Shown: positions 9,038 through 18,432 of the stretch, piece after piece | How the letters are laid out: each line of letters opens with the position of its first letter | How positions within the stretch are numbered: the first letter of the stretch is position 1 | Assembly (NCBI RefSeq): GCF_011303555.1 | Contig: NZ_CP049868.1 | Span: 6,200,001 to 6,264,000, forward strand | Origin: Pedobacter sp. HDW13 | GTDB taxonomy: Bacteria > Bacteroidota > Bacteroidia > Sphingobacteriales > Sphingobacteriaceae | Reading direction: 5' to 3' | Length of the DNA: 64,000 nucleotides | Translations under genes and position numbers: made by a program | Notes under the pieces: model-generated | Told to the model about the DNA's origin: nothing | Database searches by the model: none | Seen by the model: only the letters and a program-made list of their open reading frames with translations

Positions 9038-9060
9038 GGGTGCCCTGGTTACAGGCACCC
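9038..9060 (-). promoter_or_regulatory. intergenic hairpin after the PKD-like lipoprotein gene
   Basis: A perfect 7-bp GC-rich stem, GGGTGCC (9038-9044) and GGCACCC (9054-9060), has a 9-base loop. It sits in the 81-base gap between the lipoprotein stop and the TlpA start. No U tract follows on the minus strand. It divides the uptake block from the thioredoxin block of the locus. Confidence 0.6.
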
Positions 9061-9070
9061 ATTAAACATT

Positions 9071-10621
9071 CTACCATTGAATTGTATTTGTAGATTCGGA
9101 AACGGATGGCGAGATGTACAATATGTCTTTAGCCGTACCAGTTCCTTCGAGGGTAGCTACCGGATTACCCGAAATACTACCTGAGGCTTTGTTAAACATG
9201 CGGATTTTGTAGGTTCCGTTAATTTTAGAACCTAACATAATGTAGTTGTAAGCATACCCGGTTTCTGCTCCTGTTTTGTGGCGGATAAAAGTAATCTGCT
9301 CGCCTGCAGGCACAGTATATTCCAGTTTTTCGAAATTGTTACTCAAATTCCGGCTCCATACCTGATTACCACCTACAGAGAAATACATTAAATTCTCCTG
9401 ACCATACATTAAAGTCATGTTGGCACCGTTGTACAACTGATCGGCAGTAGTTAACGAAGTATTGGTTAACTTCATCGTATAGCCATCGATATCAATATTG
9501 GATAAGGTTTTATTTGATGAGTTGCTCTTATCCTGAAATACTGCACACCCGGAAAATACATATCGTAATGCAGGTGATGGCAGATAGGTGCCTGATTTTA
9601 GCCCCATATACAATAATTTCTGATTATTATTGCTTGCACTCATCGAAGTACCTGTTACATCGCTAATGCTTGAAAGTGCAGTTCCATAGCCACTGCCAAT
9701 TCCAAAAAACGTACTTGAAGTTTCGTCGAAAAAGTAGGCATTACTACTCGTGTTAGACATGAAATACTTAGATATGCTGTAAGGCGTATTGCTGGCGTCT
9801 TTTAAAAACCTTCCGCCAAACTTGCCAATATTAGCCGAGATATTAACAATGGAGTGTACATTCCCGCCATTGATTAGGTAATAAGCACTACCTCCACCTG
9901 GAAAAACCTGGCAAGGCCCTTTAACTGTAGGCGCATCAAAAAGCAAATTATCAAGCGTAAAGATTTTCTTCAGGGTATTTACATTAACCGTGGCCACGTC
10001 TTTATCGGTTGATAAAACCAATGTGCGGGTATTACCTAAAGTACCCGTAACCGTTGATTTATAGGCTGAAAGAAAACTAAGCAAATTGGCCTGTCCGGGT
10101 AACTTACTACCGTTAATGCTACTGTAAAGATTCTCTCTTTTACCTACGGGCACAATACTGGTTGGGGTTAAAAATAAATCGAGGTCTGATTGTGTACCAT
10201 CATCTTTGGCCACATACCAACCCCTTGTAAATTCGGTTACCACATTTACCGGCACATTAATGTACTGCGAATAACCGGTAGTTTTATTGGTAACGCGGTA
10301 AACCAGGACCCAGCCTTTTGCAGCCTGCTTAATCAGGTAGTTAAGGTCTTTGGTTTTAGCCAGCGTATCCAACACCGGAGCCGATCCCTGAACATTGGTT
10401 TCGTATATACCCCATAAATATTCAAATTGTGCATTTGGCTCTGTTGAGCTTACCTCTGGTGTTAAGGTTAAACGATCAAGTTCTGAAATTAAGGTATAAC
10501 TCGATTCGATGCCTTTAACCGTTATTTTTTCACCCGTTTTATAATCATAATTACTGTGATCTTTTTTGCAGGCAGTCATCATAGCCATTACGACCATAAC
10601 GTATATCCATAGATTTTTCAT
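9071..10621 (-). CDS. PKD-like family lipoprotein
   Basis: A 516 aa surface lipoprotein. It has a signal sequence with lipobox-like MMTACKK (Cys at about residue 18), then a PKD-like Ig-fold region (about 30-130), followed by a long beta-rich region. This matches the PKD-like family lipoproteins encoded beside SusC/SusD in Bacteroidota, which replace the usual surface glycan-binding proteins in some uptake loci. It is directly downstream of the DUF4843 gene (17-base gap) and followed by a hairpin. Its ligand cannot be told; a peptide or protein ligand would fit the protease and thioredoxins in the same locus (inference). Confidence 0.8.
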   Translation of the reverse strand: MKNLWIYVMVVMAMMTACKKDHSNYDYKTGEKITVKGIESSYTLISELDRLTLTPEVSSTEPNAQFEYLWGIYETNVQGSAPVLDTLAKTKDLNYLIKQAAKGWVLVYRVTNKTTGYSQYINVPVNVVTEFTRGWYVAKDDGTQSDLDLFLTPTSIVPVGKRENLYSSINGSKLPGQANLLSFLSAYKSTVTGTLGNTRTLVLSTDKDVATVNVNTLKKIFTLDNLLFDAPTVKGPCQVFPGGGSAYYLINGGNVHSIVNISANIGKFGGRFLKDASNTPYSISKYFMSNTSSNAYFFDETSSTFFGIGSGYGTALSSISDVTGTSMSASNNNQKLLYMGLKSGTYLPSPALRYVFSGCAVFQDKSNSSNKTLSNIDIDGYTMKLTNTSLTTADQLYNGANMTLMYGQENLMYFSVGGNQVWSRNLSNNFEKLEYTVPAGEQITFIRHKTGAETGYAYNYIMLGSKINGTYKIRMFNKASGSISGNPVATLEGTGTAKDILYISPSVSESTNTIQW

Positions 10622-10638
10622 CTTTTAATTTTTAATGG

Positions 10639-11412
10639 TTAAGGAAAAACTACTACTTCGCCAAATTCATCAACCAATGGCGCGCCGGGATGTGCATTGT
10701 TATAGTTGATTAATGCGGTTTTCATGGTAATCTGATAATAACTCAGCAAACCGCCTACGGCATAGAGGTTGTTGATAAAATCGTTATCCCATTTCTCGCC
10801 TGAGCTATTGATCAGGAAGCTATGTTTTACCACACTGTATTTACCAAAATAATACTGGGTAAAAGATGCTGTCCATTGGGCCGGCTGGCTTAAACGATCG
10901 GTAACTTCAATTTTTCGCCAGAGTTTATTTTGTTCACCCAGCTGGAAATCGGCATTGGCCGTAATTTTAAATTTTAACTTGGGTGTGTTTGTTTTTAAAC
11001 TGGCATCGCGCAAAACAATTACCGGTACACGGGTATGTACCGTACCAGCCTTGATTACATAAAATTTGCTCACCTTCGGATCGTTAAAGGCCACATAATG
11101 GGTACCTGCAACCGCGTTTACTGCGTTAGGAATCTGCTCCTGTTCGAGCGTAAAAGCCCTATCGGTTTTGGTGGTTCCACCGATGGCATAAATATCAAAG
11201 TAAATGGTATCCTGCAGTACGGTTGCATCTTTGTAATAAAACGTATAAGGCTTTAGTGTATCTACAAGATCGTAAGAGGTGGTATATATCCGGTTCGGCT
11301 CAGGCCCAAATTGTACCCTACCTATGTCGTTAAACAAATAATACTGATCTTGTTTGCATGAGCTAACAGCTGCTACAGCTATTAGCAATACCAGGTAAAA
11401 TAATTTTCTCAT
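10639..11412 (-). CDS. DUF4843 domain-containing lipoprotein
   Basis: A 257 aa lipoprotein with signal peptide and lipobox AAVSSCKQD (Cys about 19). The body is beta-rich and matches the DUF4843 family typically found right after SusD: the DIGRVQFGP opening, the FDIYAIGGTTKTDRAF strand block and the C-terminal YSFGKYS-like helix region (here YYFGKYSVV). It lies 9 bases downstream of the SusD gene. It is probably a cell-surface accessory of the SusCD transporter; its specific role is unknown. Confidence 0.85.
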   Translation of the reverse strand: MRKLFYLVLLIAVAAVSSCKQDQYYLFNDIGRVQFGPEPNRIYTTSYDLVDTLKPYTFYYKDATVLQDTIYFDIYAIGGTTKTDRAFTLEQEQIPNAVNAVAGTHYVAFNDPKVSKFYVIKAGTVHTRVPVIVLRDASLKTNTPKLKFKITANADFQLGEQNKLWRKIEVTDRLSQPAQWTASFTQYYFGKYSVVKHSFLINSSGEKWDNDFINNLYAVGGLLSYYQITMKTALINYNNAHPGAPLVDEFGEVVVFP

Positions 11413-11421
11413 GGTGTTATA

Positions 11422-12879
11422 TTAAATAGCTTCAGTTTTTGGGATAGGGATCAAATAATTGACTGTTGCTGCCGAGGGTACAAATAAGAAACTTGCTTTA
11501 GGTACATTAAGGCGTTTATAGTTGTAAAAGCCCTGACCTTCTGCATAAAACTCTTTGCGGTACTCTTTAATAATTTCGGTTTGCAATGCCGAAGGGTTAG
11601 CAGGCGTAGCCATGGTACCAATGTTGCGGGCAGTTCTGAATGTTTTCAGGTATTCTACCCCTTCTGCATATGGAGCAGCTTCTGCAGCGATTAAATACAA
11701 TTCACTCAAACGAATCATTGGGATTTGCTTAAAATCTGTTGCAGCTGTTACGGCTGTATTGGCCACTACCTGATATTTTTTGGTGATATAACATTTAGAA
11801 CCGTTGCCTAAAGTAACCAGTTCCCAAAGGTTACTCTCTCTGATATCGGTACCGGTATTACCGTACAACTGGGTTTTGATGGTTGTTTCTGCAGTACCTT
11901 TTTTAAGTATTCCGGCAGCATAGTTGTTGTTATACTTATTAAACATATCGAAATCGTATAAACCGAAAACATGCTCAGCAGTAAGCACAAAGTCCTTATT
12001 GGAAAAATCGGTAGCTGCACCCAGTTTAAATTTCGGAGTACCATCGGTATTTTTCACATCAATTACCGCTTTGGCGCACTCGTAAGCTTTTGCTGTTTCA
12101 TTAAACCACAGGTAAGTTCTGGCTTGCAAAGCTTTCACTGCATAATAATTCATACGCAGGTAACGGTAAGCAAAAAAAGTATCGCTTGGATTAAAACCTG
12201 ATGTAAGTCCAGGGCTTTTAACCTGGGCAACACTATATTTTGTTAACGGATCGATATCTTTCATTAAGTTTTCTGCATCAGTTAAATCTTTATATAAGGC
12301 ATTTTGAAATGCGGTATAAGAAATTTTCTCAACCGGGGTGGTCGATACTATTGTAGCATAAGGCATTGATGCTGCACCGGTTGTTGCGGTAGGTATAGGG
12401 CCAAACAGGCGAAGCATATCGAAATGCAGATAAGCCCTGATGGCCAAACACTCTCCTTTTACCAATTCGTATAAACCTTGTGTTTTAAACACGTCTTTTC
12501 TGGCATCAATTTGCCCCAATATGGCATTAACACTCGCGATGGTTTTGTATTGCTGCCCCCAAATGGCTTCAAAACTAATTTGAACACCTCCATCGGTATA
12601 GTTAAACAAGCCTAAACGCTGATCTGTAGCGTTTGAGGTAACATCCCAGCTTGAAACCAGGTTTTCAATCGTTGTTTGGGTTAAAGCCGAACCGTAGGTA
12701 CTGCTACTTTTCATTTGGATATAAACACCCGTAAGTGCATCCTTAAAGCCACCTTCAGTATCGAAAAGTATATTCTGTGGCATTTGTGTCTTTGGGTTTA
12801 CCGTAAGGTACTTTTTGCATGATGAGAAAAGTATCCCGGTTAGAAACACAGCGATTAATATGTAATTAATTTTTTTCAT
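11422..12879 (-). CDS. RagB/SusD family nutrient-uptake outer-membrane lipoprotein
   Basis: A SusD-like substrate-binding lipoprotein of about 485 aa. The preferred start is the ATG at 12879 (MKKINYILIAVF). This gives a clean lipoprotein signal with lipobox FSSCKKYL and avoids the 14-base overlap with susC that the upstream start would create. Internal marks are the GECLAIRAYLHFDMLRLFG block, the RMNYYAVKALQAR helices and a C-terminal EYRKEFYAEGQGFYNYKR. SusD lids the SusC barrel and captures the ligand. It is cotranscribed with the SusC gene just upstream. The substrate is not predictable from the sequence. Confidence 0.93.
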   Translation of the reverse strand: MKKINYILIAVFLTGILFSSCKKYLTVNPKTQMPQNILFDTEGGFKDALTGVYIQMKSSSTYGSALTQTTIENLVSSWDVTSNATDQRLGLFNYTDGGVQISFEAIWGQQYKTIASVNAILGQIDARKDVFKTQGLYELVKGECLAIRAYLHFDMLRLFGPIPTATTGAASMPYATIVSTTPVEKISYTAFQNALYKDLTDAENLMKDIDPLTKYSVAQVKSPGLTSGFNPSDTFFAYRYLRMNYYAVKALQARTYLWFNETAKAYECAKAVIDVKNTDGTPKFKLGAATDFSNKDFVLTAEHVFGLYDFDMFNKYNNNYAAGILKKGTAETTIKTQLYGNTGTDIRESNLWELVTLGNGSKCYITKKYQVVANTAVTAATDFKQIPMIRLSELYLIAAEAAPYAEGVEYLKTFRTARNIGTMATPANPSALQTEIIKEYRKEFYAEGQGFYNYKRLNVPKASFLFVPSAATVNYLIPIPKTEAI

Positions 12880-12889
12880 TGCTATAAGT

Positions 12890-15800
12890 TTAGAATGTAG
12901 CACTTAGACTCATGGAGAACTGTCTTGAAAAAGGATAATCGGTTCCTCTTTCTCTGCGAATAGTTGACAGGTACATTGGCTCAGAAGCGTTAACGGTTAG
13001 GTTTAAGCTTTCCAGTTTCATTTTCTTTAACCACTCTTTGTTGGATAAATTGTACTGAAAATTAATGTTCTGTAATACCAACGTATTTTCATCCTGCACA
13101 AACCTAGAAGATTTGTAAGTTGGTGTAGTTACCAGCAAGCCTTTAAAAGCGGCAACATCGCCCGGGTTTTGCCAGCGGCTGTAAAACACCCTGCTATCTA
13201 CATTATTCTTGTAATTAGTAAGTTCTACCCGGTCAACCAGTGTTCTATTATATTGCTGCCCACCAACGGTATATCTAAACGACGTATTGATTGCAAAATC
13301 CTTATAGCGGATCATGGTACTGAAGTTTCCGAAAAATTTAGGATCTCTTGAACCAACCGCAACAATATCAGTAGCTTTCCAGGTATAGGTTGGCTGACCA
13401 TCTTTACCCAAATACAATTCTTTTCCGGTACTCGGATCGATACCTAAAGAAGGTACAACCCATATGGCATTACTCGAATAACCTTCGATGTAAAGGGTAC
13501 CTGGGTCGCTGTTACCGTTAAGCGTGGCGGCCTGGGCATCTTTTAACGCCTTTGAAGTTTCTACAATTTTATTTTTATTGTGCAATAATGCTGCAGAAAC
13601 ACTCCAGATAACTGATTTAGGATTGTTTAAGATAAAACCTGTAGCTTTTAGCTCGTAACCATTGTTACGTAAACGGCCAATATTATCTACATAGCTGGTA
13701 AATCCGCTCGATGCCGGCAAGTTAACCGATGAAACCAGATCTTTAGTGGTTTCAATATAATAATCACCTGTAAAGCGAAGTCGCCTGTCTAAAAATTCTG
13801 CATCAACACCGATGTTATATTTTTCCGTTTGCTGCCATTTTAGCTCGTCATTTCCTAAGCCTATTAAGTAAGATCCCATCCAGTTGTAGTATCTTTCGTT
13901 GGTATAATACTGGTAAGTAGATAAAGCCTGGTAAGCGTTAAAGTTTTGCGCGCCGGTAATACCTACCGAACCACGTAATTTTAACCGGTTTACATATCTG
14001 TTACCTTTTAAGAAAGCTTCGTTGTGCAAATTCCATCCGGCACCAGCTGACCAAAACGGAGCAAAACGTTTTTTACTTCCAAACTGAGATGACCCATCAA
14101 CACGCAATGAAGCATCAACAAAATACTTATTATCGTAAATATAGTTTACGTTTCCGGTGAGTCCTATTGAGCGTGTCAGGCTTTCGGTTCCGCTGGGTTT
14201 ACCATCTTTGGCATATTGTAATGCCATAGATACAAAATCGAAATTGGCATTAGGAAAACCTTCAGCTAAAAAATTGTAGGATGATGATTTAGACTGACGG
14301 ATGTTATAATCGGCACCAGCACTAATGAGGTGCTTAAGGCCAAGCATCTTCGTGTAAGCTAAATTTAAAGAGCCATCGTAACCAAAACTATTTCTGATTC
14401 CATAGTTGTAATCACCTTTTCTAAAGATATTATCAGTAGTATAATTGGCAAATGCAGTATGTTCTGCAGGTCTGAAAGCATCACTTTGTGTAGTACCTTT
14501 GGTTAAACCCAATTGCGCTCTTAATACCAAATCTTTAACCAGGTTCCACTCTACCATGGTATTGTTAATCAATTCGTTGGTAGCACTCTTATCAAAAGTT
14601 TTTAGTGTAGCGTTATATAAAGGGTTGGTAGGCAGAGTTCCCCAATAATTTACATAATCGGTATTGCCCGGATCGCCGAGAAACTTCAAAACATTTCCAT
14701 TTGCATCGTAAGGCCTCCAATATGGGTTCATGGCCACATAAGTGCTAAAAGTGCCGTAAGGCGATTCCTGTGAGTTGCTTTGCTGAATTTGAAGATTGTT
14801 TCTGAACCTTAAATTTTTATAGATATAAGCCAAAGTAATATTACCGTTAAAGGTACGGCGCGATGAGCCTTTCATTACCCCCTGAATATCATTTAACTGA
14901 CCTGAGGCTGAATATCTGAATGCGTTATCGCCACCTTCTACTTTAAGGAAATGTCTTTGTCCCAATTCATTTCTTACGGGCAAAGCCATCCAGTCGGTTT
15001 CTACGCCACTGTTTACCTCGTTAAGCAAGAAATTGTAATATCTTTTTAAGGGTAGGTCAATTTCTGCCCTTGCATTGTTATAATAGCCGGCAATGCGCTC
15101 CAGTTCTAATTTATCAGCAGCCTTTAACAAGCTGTAACCGCTCAAATCAGCCGCTTCAAAATTAACATCTGATCGTAGTGATAAGCGTAGTTTTCCGGGT
15201 CGTGGAGCTTTGGTCATGATTACAATCACACCGTTTGAACCTCTCGAACCATACATGGAAGTAGCTGCAGCATCTTTTAAAATGGTGATCGATTCTACCT
15301 CGTTTTCATTCATATCGTACAATTTTTGTAAGGTAGATTGAAAACCATCTAAAATGATTAATGGGGTGTTAAGTTCGGCCCTGGCCTGATCTTGTAATTC
15401 GCCTACATTTGGAATACTCGAGTTACCACGAATCTGGATTTCGGGCAAACGGTTAGGATTAGATCCAAAGGCATTGCTTTCGATAATATTAAAAGCCGGG
15501 TCGATGTTACGCAAAGTAGAAATCAGGTTTCTGTTACCATTATCGGCCAGGTCTTTAGCTGTAATCATAGTTGAGGCTCCGGTAAAGCTCTCAACTGATT
15601 TTTTAAATAGCCCTGTGTTAATTACCCTTACTTCTTCCAAATCCTTAGTAGCTGATGAAAGTTTGATAGTGAAAGGCGATTTTTTATTCTTAATCGAAAC
15701 TTCTTCTACTCTATAGCCAATATAGCTCACCAATAAAGTCTCCGTTTCATCAGGTACCAGGATTGTAAACTGACCGTTCGCATCGGTAGCAACAGGCCTT

Positions 15801-16261
15801 ATGCCATTGGTGCCTTTTACCCTAATTAAAGCCCCGGGAATAGGCTGCCCTTTTTCATCCACTACTTTACCGGTTACCAAAATAGCTGCAACTACCATTT
15901 CGCGGTGTGCCTGGATAATAATAGATTTTTCTTCTACCCGGTAAACCAGCGGTTGTCCGGCAAAGCAAGCTTCCAGCGCCTTGTTTATAGAAACATTTTC
16001 TAAAGAAACAGTAACTGGTTTAGCTCTTTTAATAGCAGCAGAGTTATAAAAAAAATCGTATCCGGTTTGTTTTCTGATTTTTTGTATAACCTGTTCCAGC
16101 GAAGCATTTTCTTCACGCAAGCTTATCTGGGCGAAGCTTGAAGCGCTCACCTGTAAGAATGTAGCGATGATGATAAAGGTTATTAACTTCACTTTGAGTA
16201 AAATACGAGCATTTAAACGGGCATATTTTACCCGATAAATGTTATGTAAAATTTCATACAT
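12890..16261 (-). CDS. SusC/RagA family TonB-linked outer-membrane transporter
   Basis: A 1123 aa transporter. Domains in order: signal peptide (about 23-45, ending SSFAQ), an N-terminal STN domain (about 46-115) that interacts with a FecR anti-sigma factor, a carboxypeptidase-regulatory-like beta domain (about 128-205), a TonB plug containing ATSMYGSRGSNGVIVI, and a C-terminal 22-strand barrel ending in an aromatic residue (LSATF). The STN domain and the upstream sigma/FecR genes indicate a FecIRA-style surface-signalling circuit in which ligand binding turns on the operon (known for the family). The partner SusD follows directly. Confidence 0.95.
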   Translation of the reverse strand: MYEILHNIYRVKYARLNARILLKVKLITFIIIATFLQVSASSFAQISLREENASLEQVIQKIRKQTGYDFFYNSAAIKRAKPVTVSLENVSINKALEACFAGQPLVYRVEEKSIIIQAHREMVVAAILVTGKVVDEKGQPIPGALIRVKGTNGIRPVATDANGQFTILVPDETETLLVSYIGYRVEEVSIKNKKSPFTIKLSSATKDLEEVRVINTGLFKKSVESFTGASTMITAKDLADNGNRNLISTLRNIDPAFNIIESNAFGSNPNRLPEIQIRGNSSIPNVGELQDQARAELNTPLIILDGFQSTLQKLYDMNENEVESITILKDAAATSMYGSRGSNGVIVIMTKAPRPGKLRLSLRSDVNFEAADLSGYSLLKAADKLELERIAGYYNNARAEIDLPLKRYYNFLLNEVNSGVETDWMALPVRNELGQRHFLKVEGGDNAFRYSASGQLNDIQGVMKGSSRRTFNGNITLAYIYKNLRFRNNLQIQQSNSQESPYGTFSTYVAMNPYWRPYDANGNVLKFLGDPGNTDYVNYWGTLPTNPLYNATLKTFDKSATNELINNTMVEWNLVKDLVLRAQLGLTKGTTQSDAFRPAEHTAFANYTTDNIFRKGDYNYGIRNSFGYDGSLNLAYTKMLGLKHLISAGADYNIRQSKSSSYNFLAEGFPNANFDFVSMALQYAKDGKPSGTESLTRSIGLTGNVNYIYDNKYFVDASLRVDGSSQFGSKKRFAPFWSAGAGWNLHNEAFLKGNRYVNRLKLRGSVGITGAQNFNAYQALSTYQYYTNERYYNWMGSYLIGLGNDELKWQQTEKYNIGVDAEFLDRRLRFTGDYYIETTKDLVSSVNLPASSGFTSYVDNIGRLRNNGYELKATGFILNNPKSVIWSVSAALLHNKNKIVETSKALKDAQAATLNGNSDPGTLYIEGYSSNAIWVVPSLGIDPSTGKELYLGKDGQPTYTWKATDIVAVGSRDPKFFGNFSTMIRYKDFAINTSFRYTVGGQQYNRTLVDRVELTNYKNNVDSRVFYSRWQNPGDVAAFKGLLVTTPTYKSSRFVQDENTLVLQNINFQYNLSNKEWLKKMKLESLNLTVNASEPMYLSTIRRERGTDYPFSRQFSMSLSATF

Positions 16262-16348
16262 TTGTTTGTTTGGGTTTGGTCTAAGAAATGATAAATGGTT
16301 TATTCTATTTTCACAGATCCAAAAAAAATCGACTCCTGCAAGAGTTTA

Positions 16349-16385
16349 GGGATCAGGGCACTGCAATGCTCTGATCCTTTTTTTT
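16349..16385 (+). terminator. hairpin with T tract in the FecR-SusC gap, plus-strand orientation
   Basis: The stem is GGATCAG (16349-16355) with CTGATCC (16371-16377), followed by eight Ts on the plus strand. No plus-strand gene reads into it. On the minus strand, in the direction of the operon, it is preceded by an A run and has no T tract. It could end antisense transcripts or act as a leader structure for the SusC mRNA. Confidence 0.55.
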
Positions 16386-16404
16386 GATCTGAAGCTGGTA
16401 AAAT

Positions 16405-17514
16405 TTACTTCATAGCGGTAATCTTCCTCCCTTCTATTTTAAAATGAACTGTGCCCTCCTGATCAATCATGTTTAATGCCTGTTTTAAGCTTTTATCTCT
16501 GCTGATATATCCGCCAAATTCGAGGTTCTCTAAATCTTTCGGACATTCGAACTCTACATCATACCACCTGCCTAATTTTTTCAATATTTCGCCTAAACGT
16601 TCGCTGGAGAAAGAAAATTCGTTGTTTTTCCAGGCTAAATCGCCTTCGTTATCAATCTGTTTAACTAAAAGTTTCCCGCCCTGTAACACTGCCTGCTCGT
16701 TTGGTTTGAGCACCACCACCTGGTCTTGTGCACGAACCTCAACCTTTCCTTCGTAAAGGGTAGTTTTTGCAAAATCATCGTCGGGATAAGCCGATAAATT
16801 AAAATGTGTACCCAGTACAGCTATATCCTGCGTTTTTGTAATTACGTGAAAAGGTTTCTGTGCATTGTGCGCAACTTCAAAATAACCTTCACCAACAAGT
16901 TCAACTTCTCTCTTGTTATCTTTAAATGCCGTTGGGTATTTTAATGATGAAGCAGAATTTAGCCAAACCTTGGTCCCATCGGGCAGAATAACCTGATAGG
17001 TACCGCCAAGTGGCGTGCTGATGCTGTTAAAAGCCAATGCCTCATGATCTGCAGAACCTTGTACCGTATAAATTAATTGTCCGTTTGCGGTTTTGGTAAT
17101 TTTAAGGCCTTCCTGCTGCAATACTTCACCTGTAGCCAGATTGTTCAGGATAATTTCGCGCCCATCGGCTAATTTTAGGGTAGCATTTTTCCCTCCGGGT
17201 TTAATATCGTTACTTGCCGTTAAATCCTGTCCGGCTTTGTTTCGCTGGGAAAACACCACAAAACCAATACTTATTGCGAGCAGTAAAGATGCAGCAATAC
17301 CTACTGTACGCCATAGTTTTATTGTTTTCTTAGGTTGGTGTAGTGGAAGTTTTTGCCAAACCTCAGCCTTCGCCTTTAATATTTCATCGGCGTTAAATGC
17401 AAGAGGTTCTGATTCGGGTAAATTATACCAGCTCTCTAACAGGCTCAGCTCCTCTTCGGTGCATTTGCCTTGCTGGTATTTGTTAAAAAGATCGTTAGCT
17501 TGATGTTGTTTCAT
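16405..17514 (-). CDS. FecR family anti-sigma factor
   Basis: A 369 aa inner-membrane sensor-regulator. The cytoplasmic N-terminal part (about 1-75, with the W-Y-N-L-P-E-S-E-type anti-sigma motif) is followed by one transmembrane helix at about 86-108 (IAASLLLAISIGFVV). Next comes the periplasmic FecR domain (about 140-245, with STPLGGTYQVILPDGTKVWLN and VELVGEGYFEVAHN) and a C-terminal DUF4974-like STN-binding domain (residues about 285-369). It receives the signal from the STN domain of the SusC protein and controls the ECF sigma factor encoded 71 bases upstream. The gene order sigma-FecR-SusC-SusD is canonical. Confidence 0.95.
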   Translation of the reverse strand: MKQHQANDLFNKYQQGKCTEEELSLLESWYNLPESEPLAFNADEILKAKAEVWQKLPLHQPKKTIKLWRTVGIAASLLLAISIGFVVFSQRNKAGQDLTASNDIKPGGKNATLKLADGREIILNNLATGEVLQQEGLKITKTANGQLIYTVQGSADHEALAFNSISTPLGGTYQVILPDGTKVWLNSASSLKYPTAFKDNKREVELVGEGYFEVAHNAQKPFHVITKTQDIAVLGTHFNLSAYPDDDFAKTTLYEGKVEVRAQDQVVVLKPNEQAVLQGGKLLVKQIDNEGDLAWKNNEFSFSSERLGEILKKLGRWYDVEFECPKDLENLEFGGYISRDKSLKQALNMIDQEGTVHFKIEGRKITAMK

Positions 17515-17585
17515 AGATACAAAAGGATTTTTTATCCTTAATTATAACTACGACGGCTAACTGGAAGAGAGGGAGTAGAAAAAAA

Positions 17586-18152
17586 TTAAAAAATTAAAAA
17601 AAAGTTAACACTTAGTTTACTTCTGAGAATTTTAACTGCGTTGGCTACTTGTTTTTTCACAGTTAATTCGGAAATATTCAGTTTATGGGCAATTTCTTTG
17701 TGCGATAAACTTTCTCTTCTGCTTAATTCAAAAATAGCGCGCATTTTATCCGGCAATTGTGCAATCTGATCGTCAATTATCCGCGTAAGTTGTCTTTCCC
17801 GAACCAGATGATCGGTAACACATTGGTTGCTGATGATAAAATGCTGTAACGAATCGGCATACCTGCTGGCCACCTGTTGATGGGAAATCCGGTCTAATAC
17901 CTTGTTCCTTATCGATACGTACAAATAGGATTTAAAGTTTGTGGTGATGTTTATTGCGGTTCGGTTATTCCATAAATTGACAAAAATTTCCTGCACCACA
18001 TCCTTGGCTTCATCTTTATCTTTCAATTTATTGGCGGCATGCACATAAAGCGTATCAAAATAACGATGGTAAATTATCGTGTACGCCATTGAGTCGTCGT
18101 TTTTCAAGAGCAAATAGAGATCGTCATCAGGCAGTGCTCCGTAATCGAACAT
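17586..18152 (-). CDS. RNA polymerase ECF-type sigma-70 factor
   Basis: Extracytoplasmic-function sigma factor of about 188 aa. I choose the ATG at 18152 (MFDYGALPDDDLYLLL). The open frame runs 31 codons further upstream, but that part lacks family similarity. Region 2 is seen in DDSMAYTIIYHRYFDTLYVHA and DEAKDVVQEIFVNLW. Region 4 is QLPDKMRAIFELSRRESLSH, then KEIAHKLNISELTVKKQVA, a helix-turn-helix that reads the -35 element. It should transcribe the SusC/SusD operon when released by the adjacent FecR. The stop lies in an A/T-rich tail of the gene. Confidence 0.93.
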   Translation of the reverse strand: MFDYGALPDDDLYLLLKNDDSMAYTIIYHRYFDTLYVHAANKLKDKDEAKDVVQEIFVNLWNNRTAINITTNFKSYLYVSIRNKVLDRISHQQVASRYADSLQHFIISNQCVTDHLVRERQLTRIIDDQIAQLPDKMRAIFELSRRESLSHKEIAHKLNISELTVKKQVANAVKILRSKLSVNFFLIF

Positions 18153-18432
18153 CGTTTCTTTTTTGATTTTTATGTTTGGTAATAAGTTTGTTAAGGGAAG
18201 ATAATCCAAAAATAGTTTTATCGTAACAAACTCGCAAGTTTTCAAAACAACTCAATTTTTAGTTATTGAAATAAAATTGTTCAGCTTACCATTTTAACCA
18301 AAAAATATAATGCGCAAAATTGCAAACGAGCTTATAAAGGGCATCACAGCAAAAAACAATCCCGGTATAAGCAATATATTTTTTTTAATAAAAACAGGAT
18401 CTAAAACTGTTATTCTTAGCGCAAGCAGCTGT

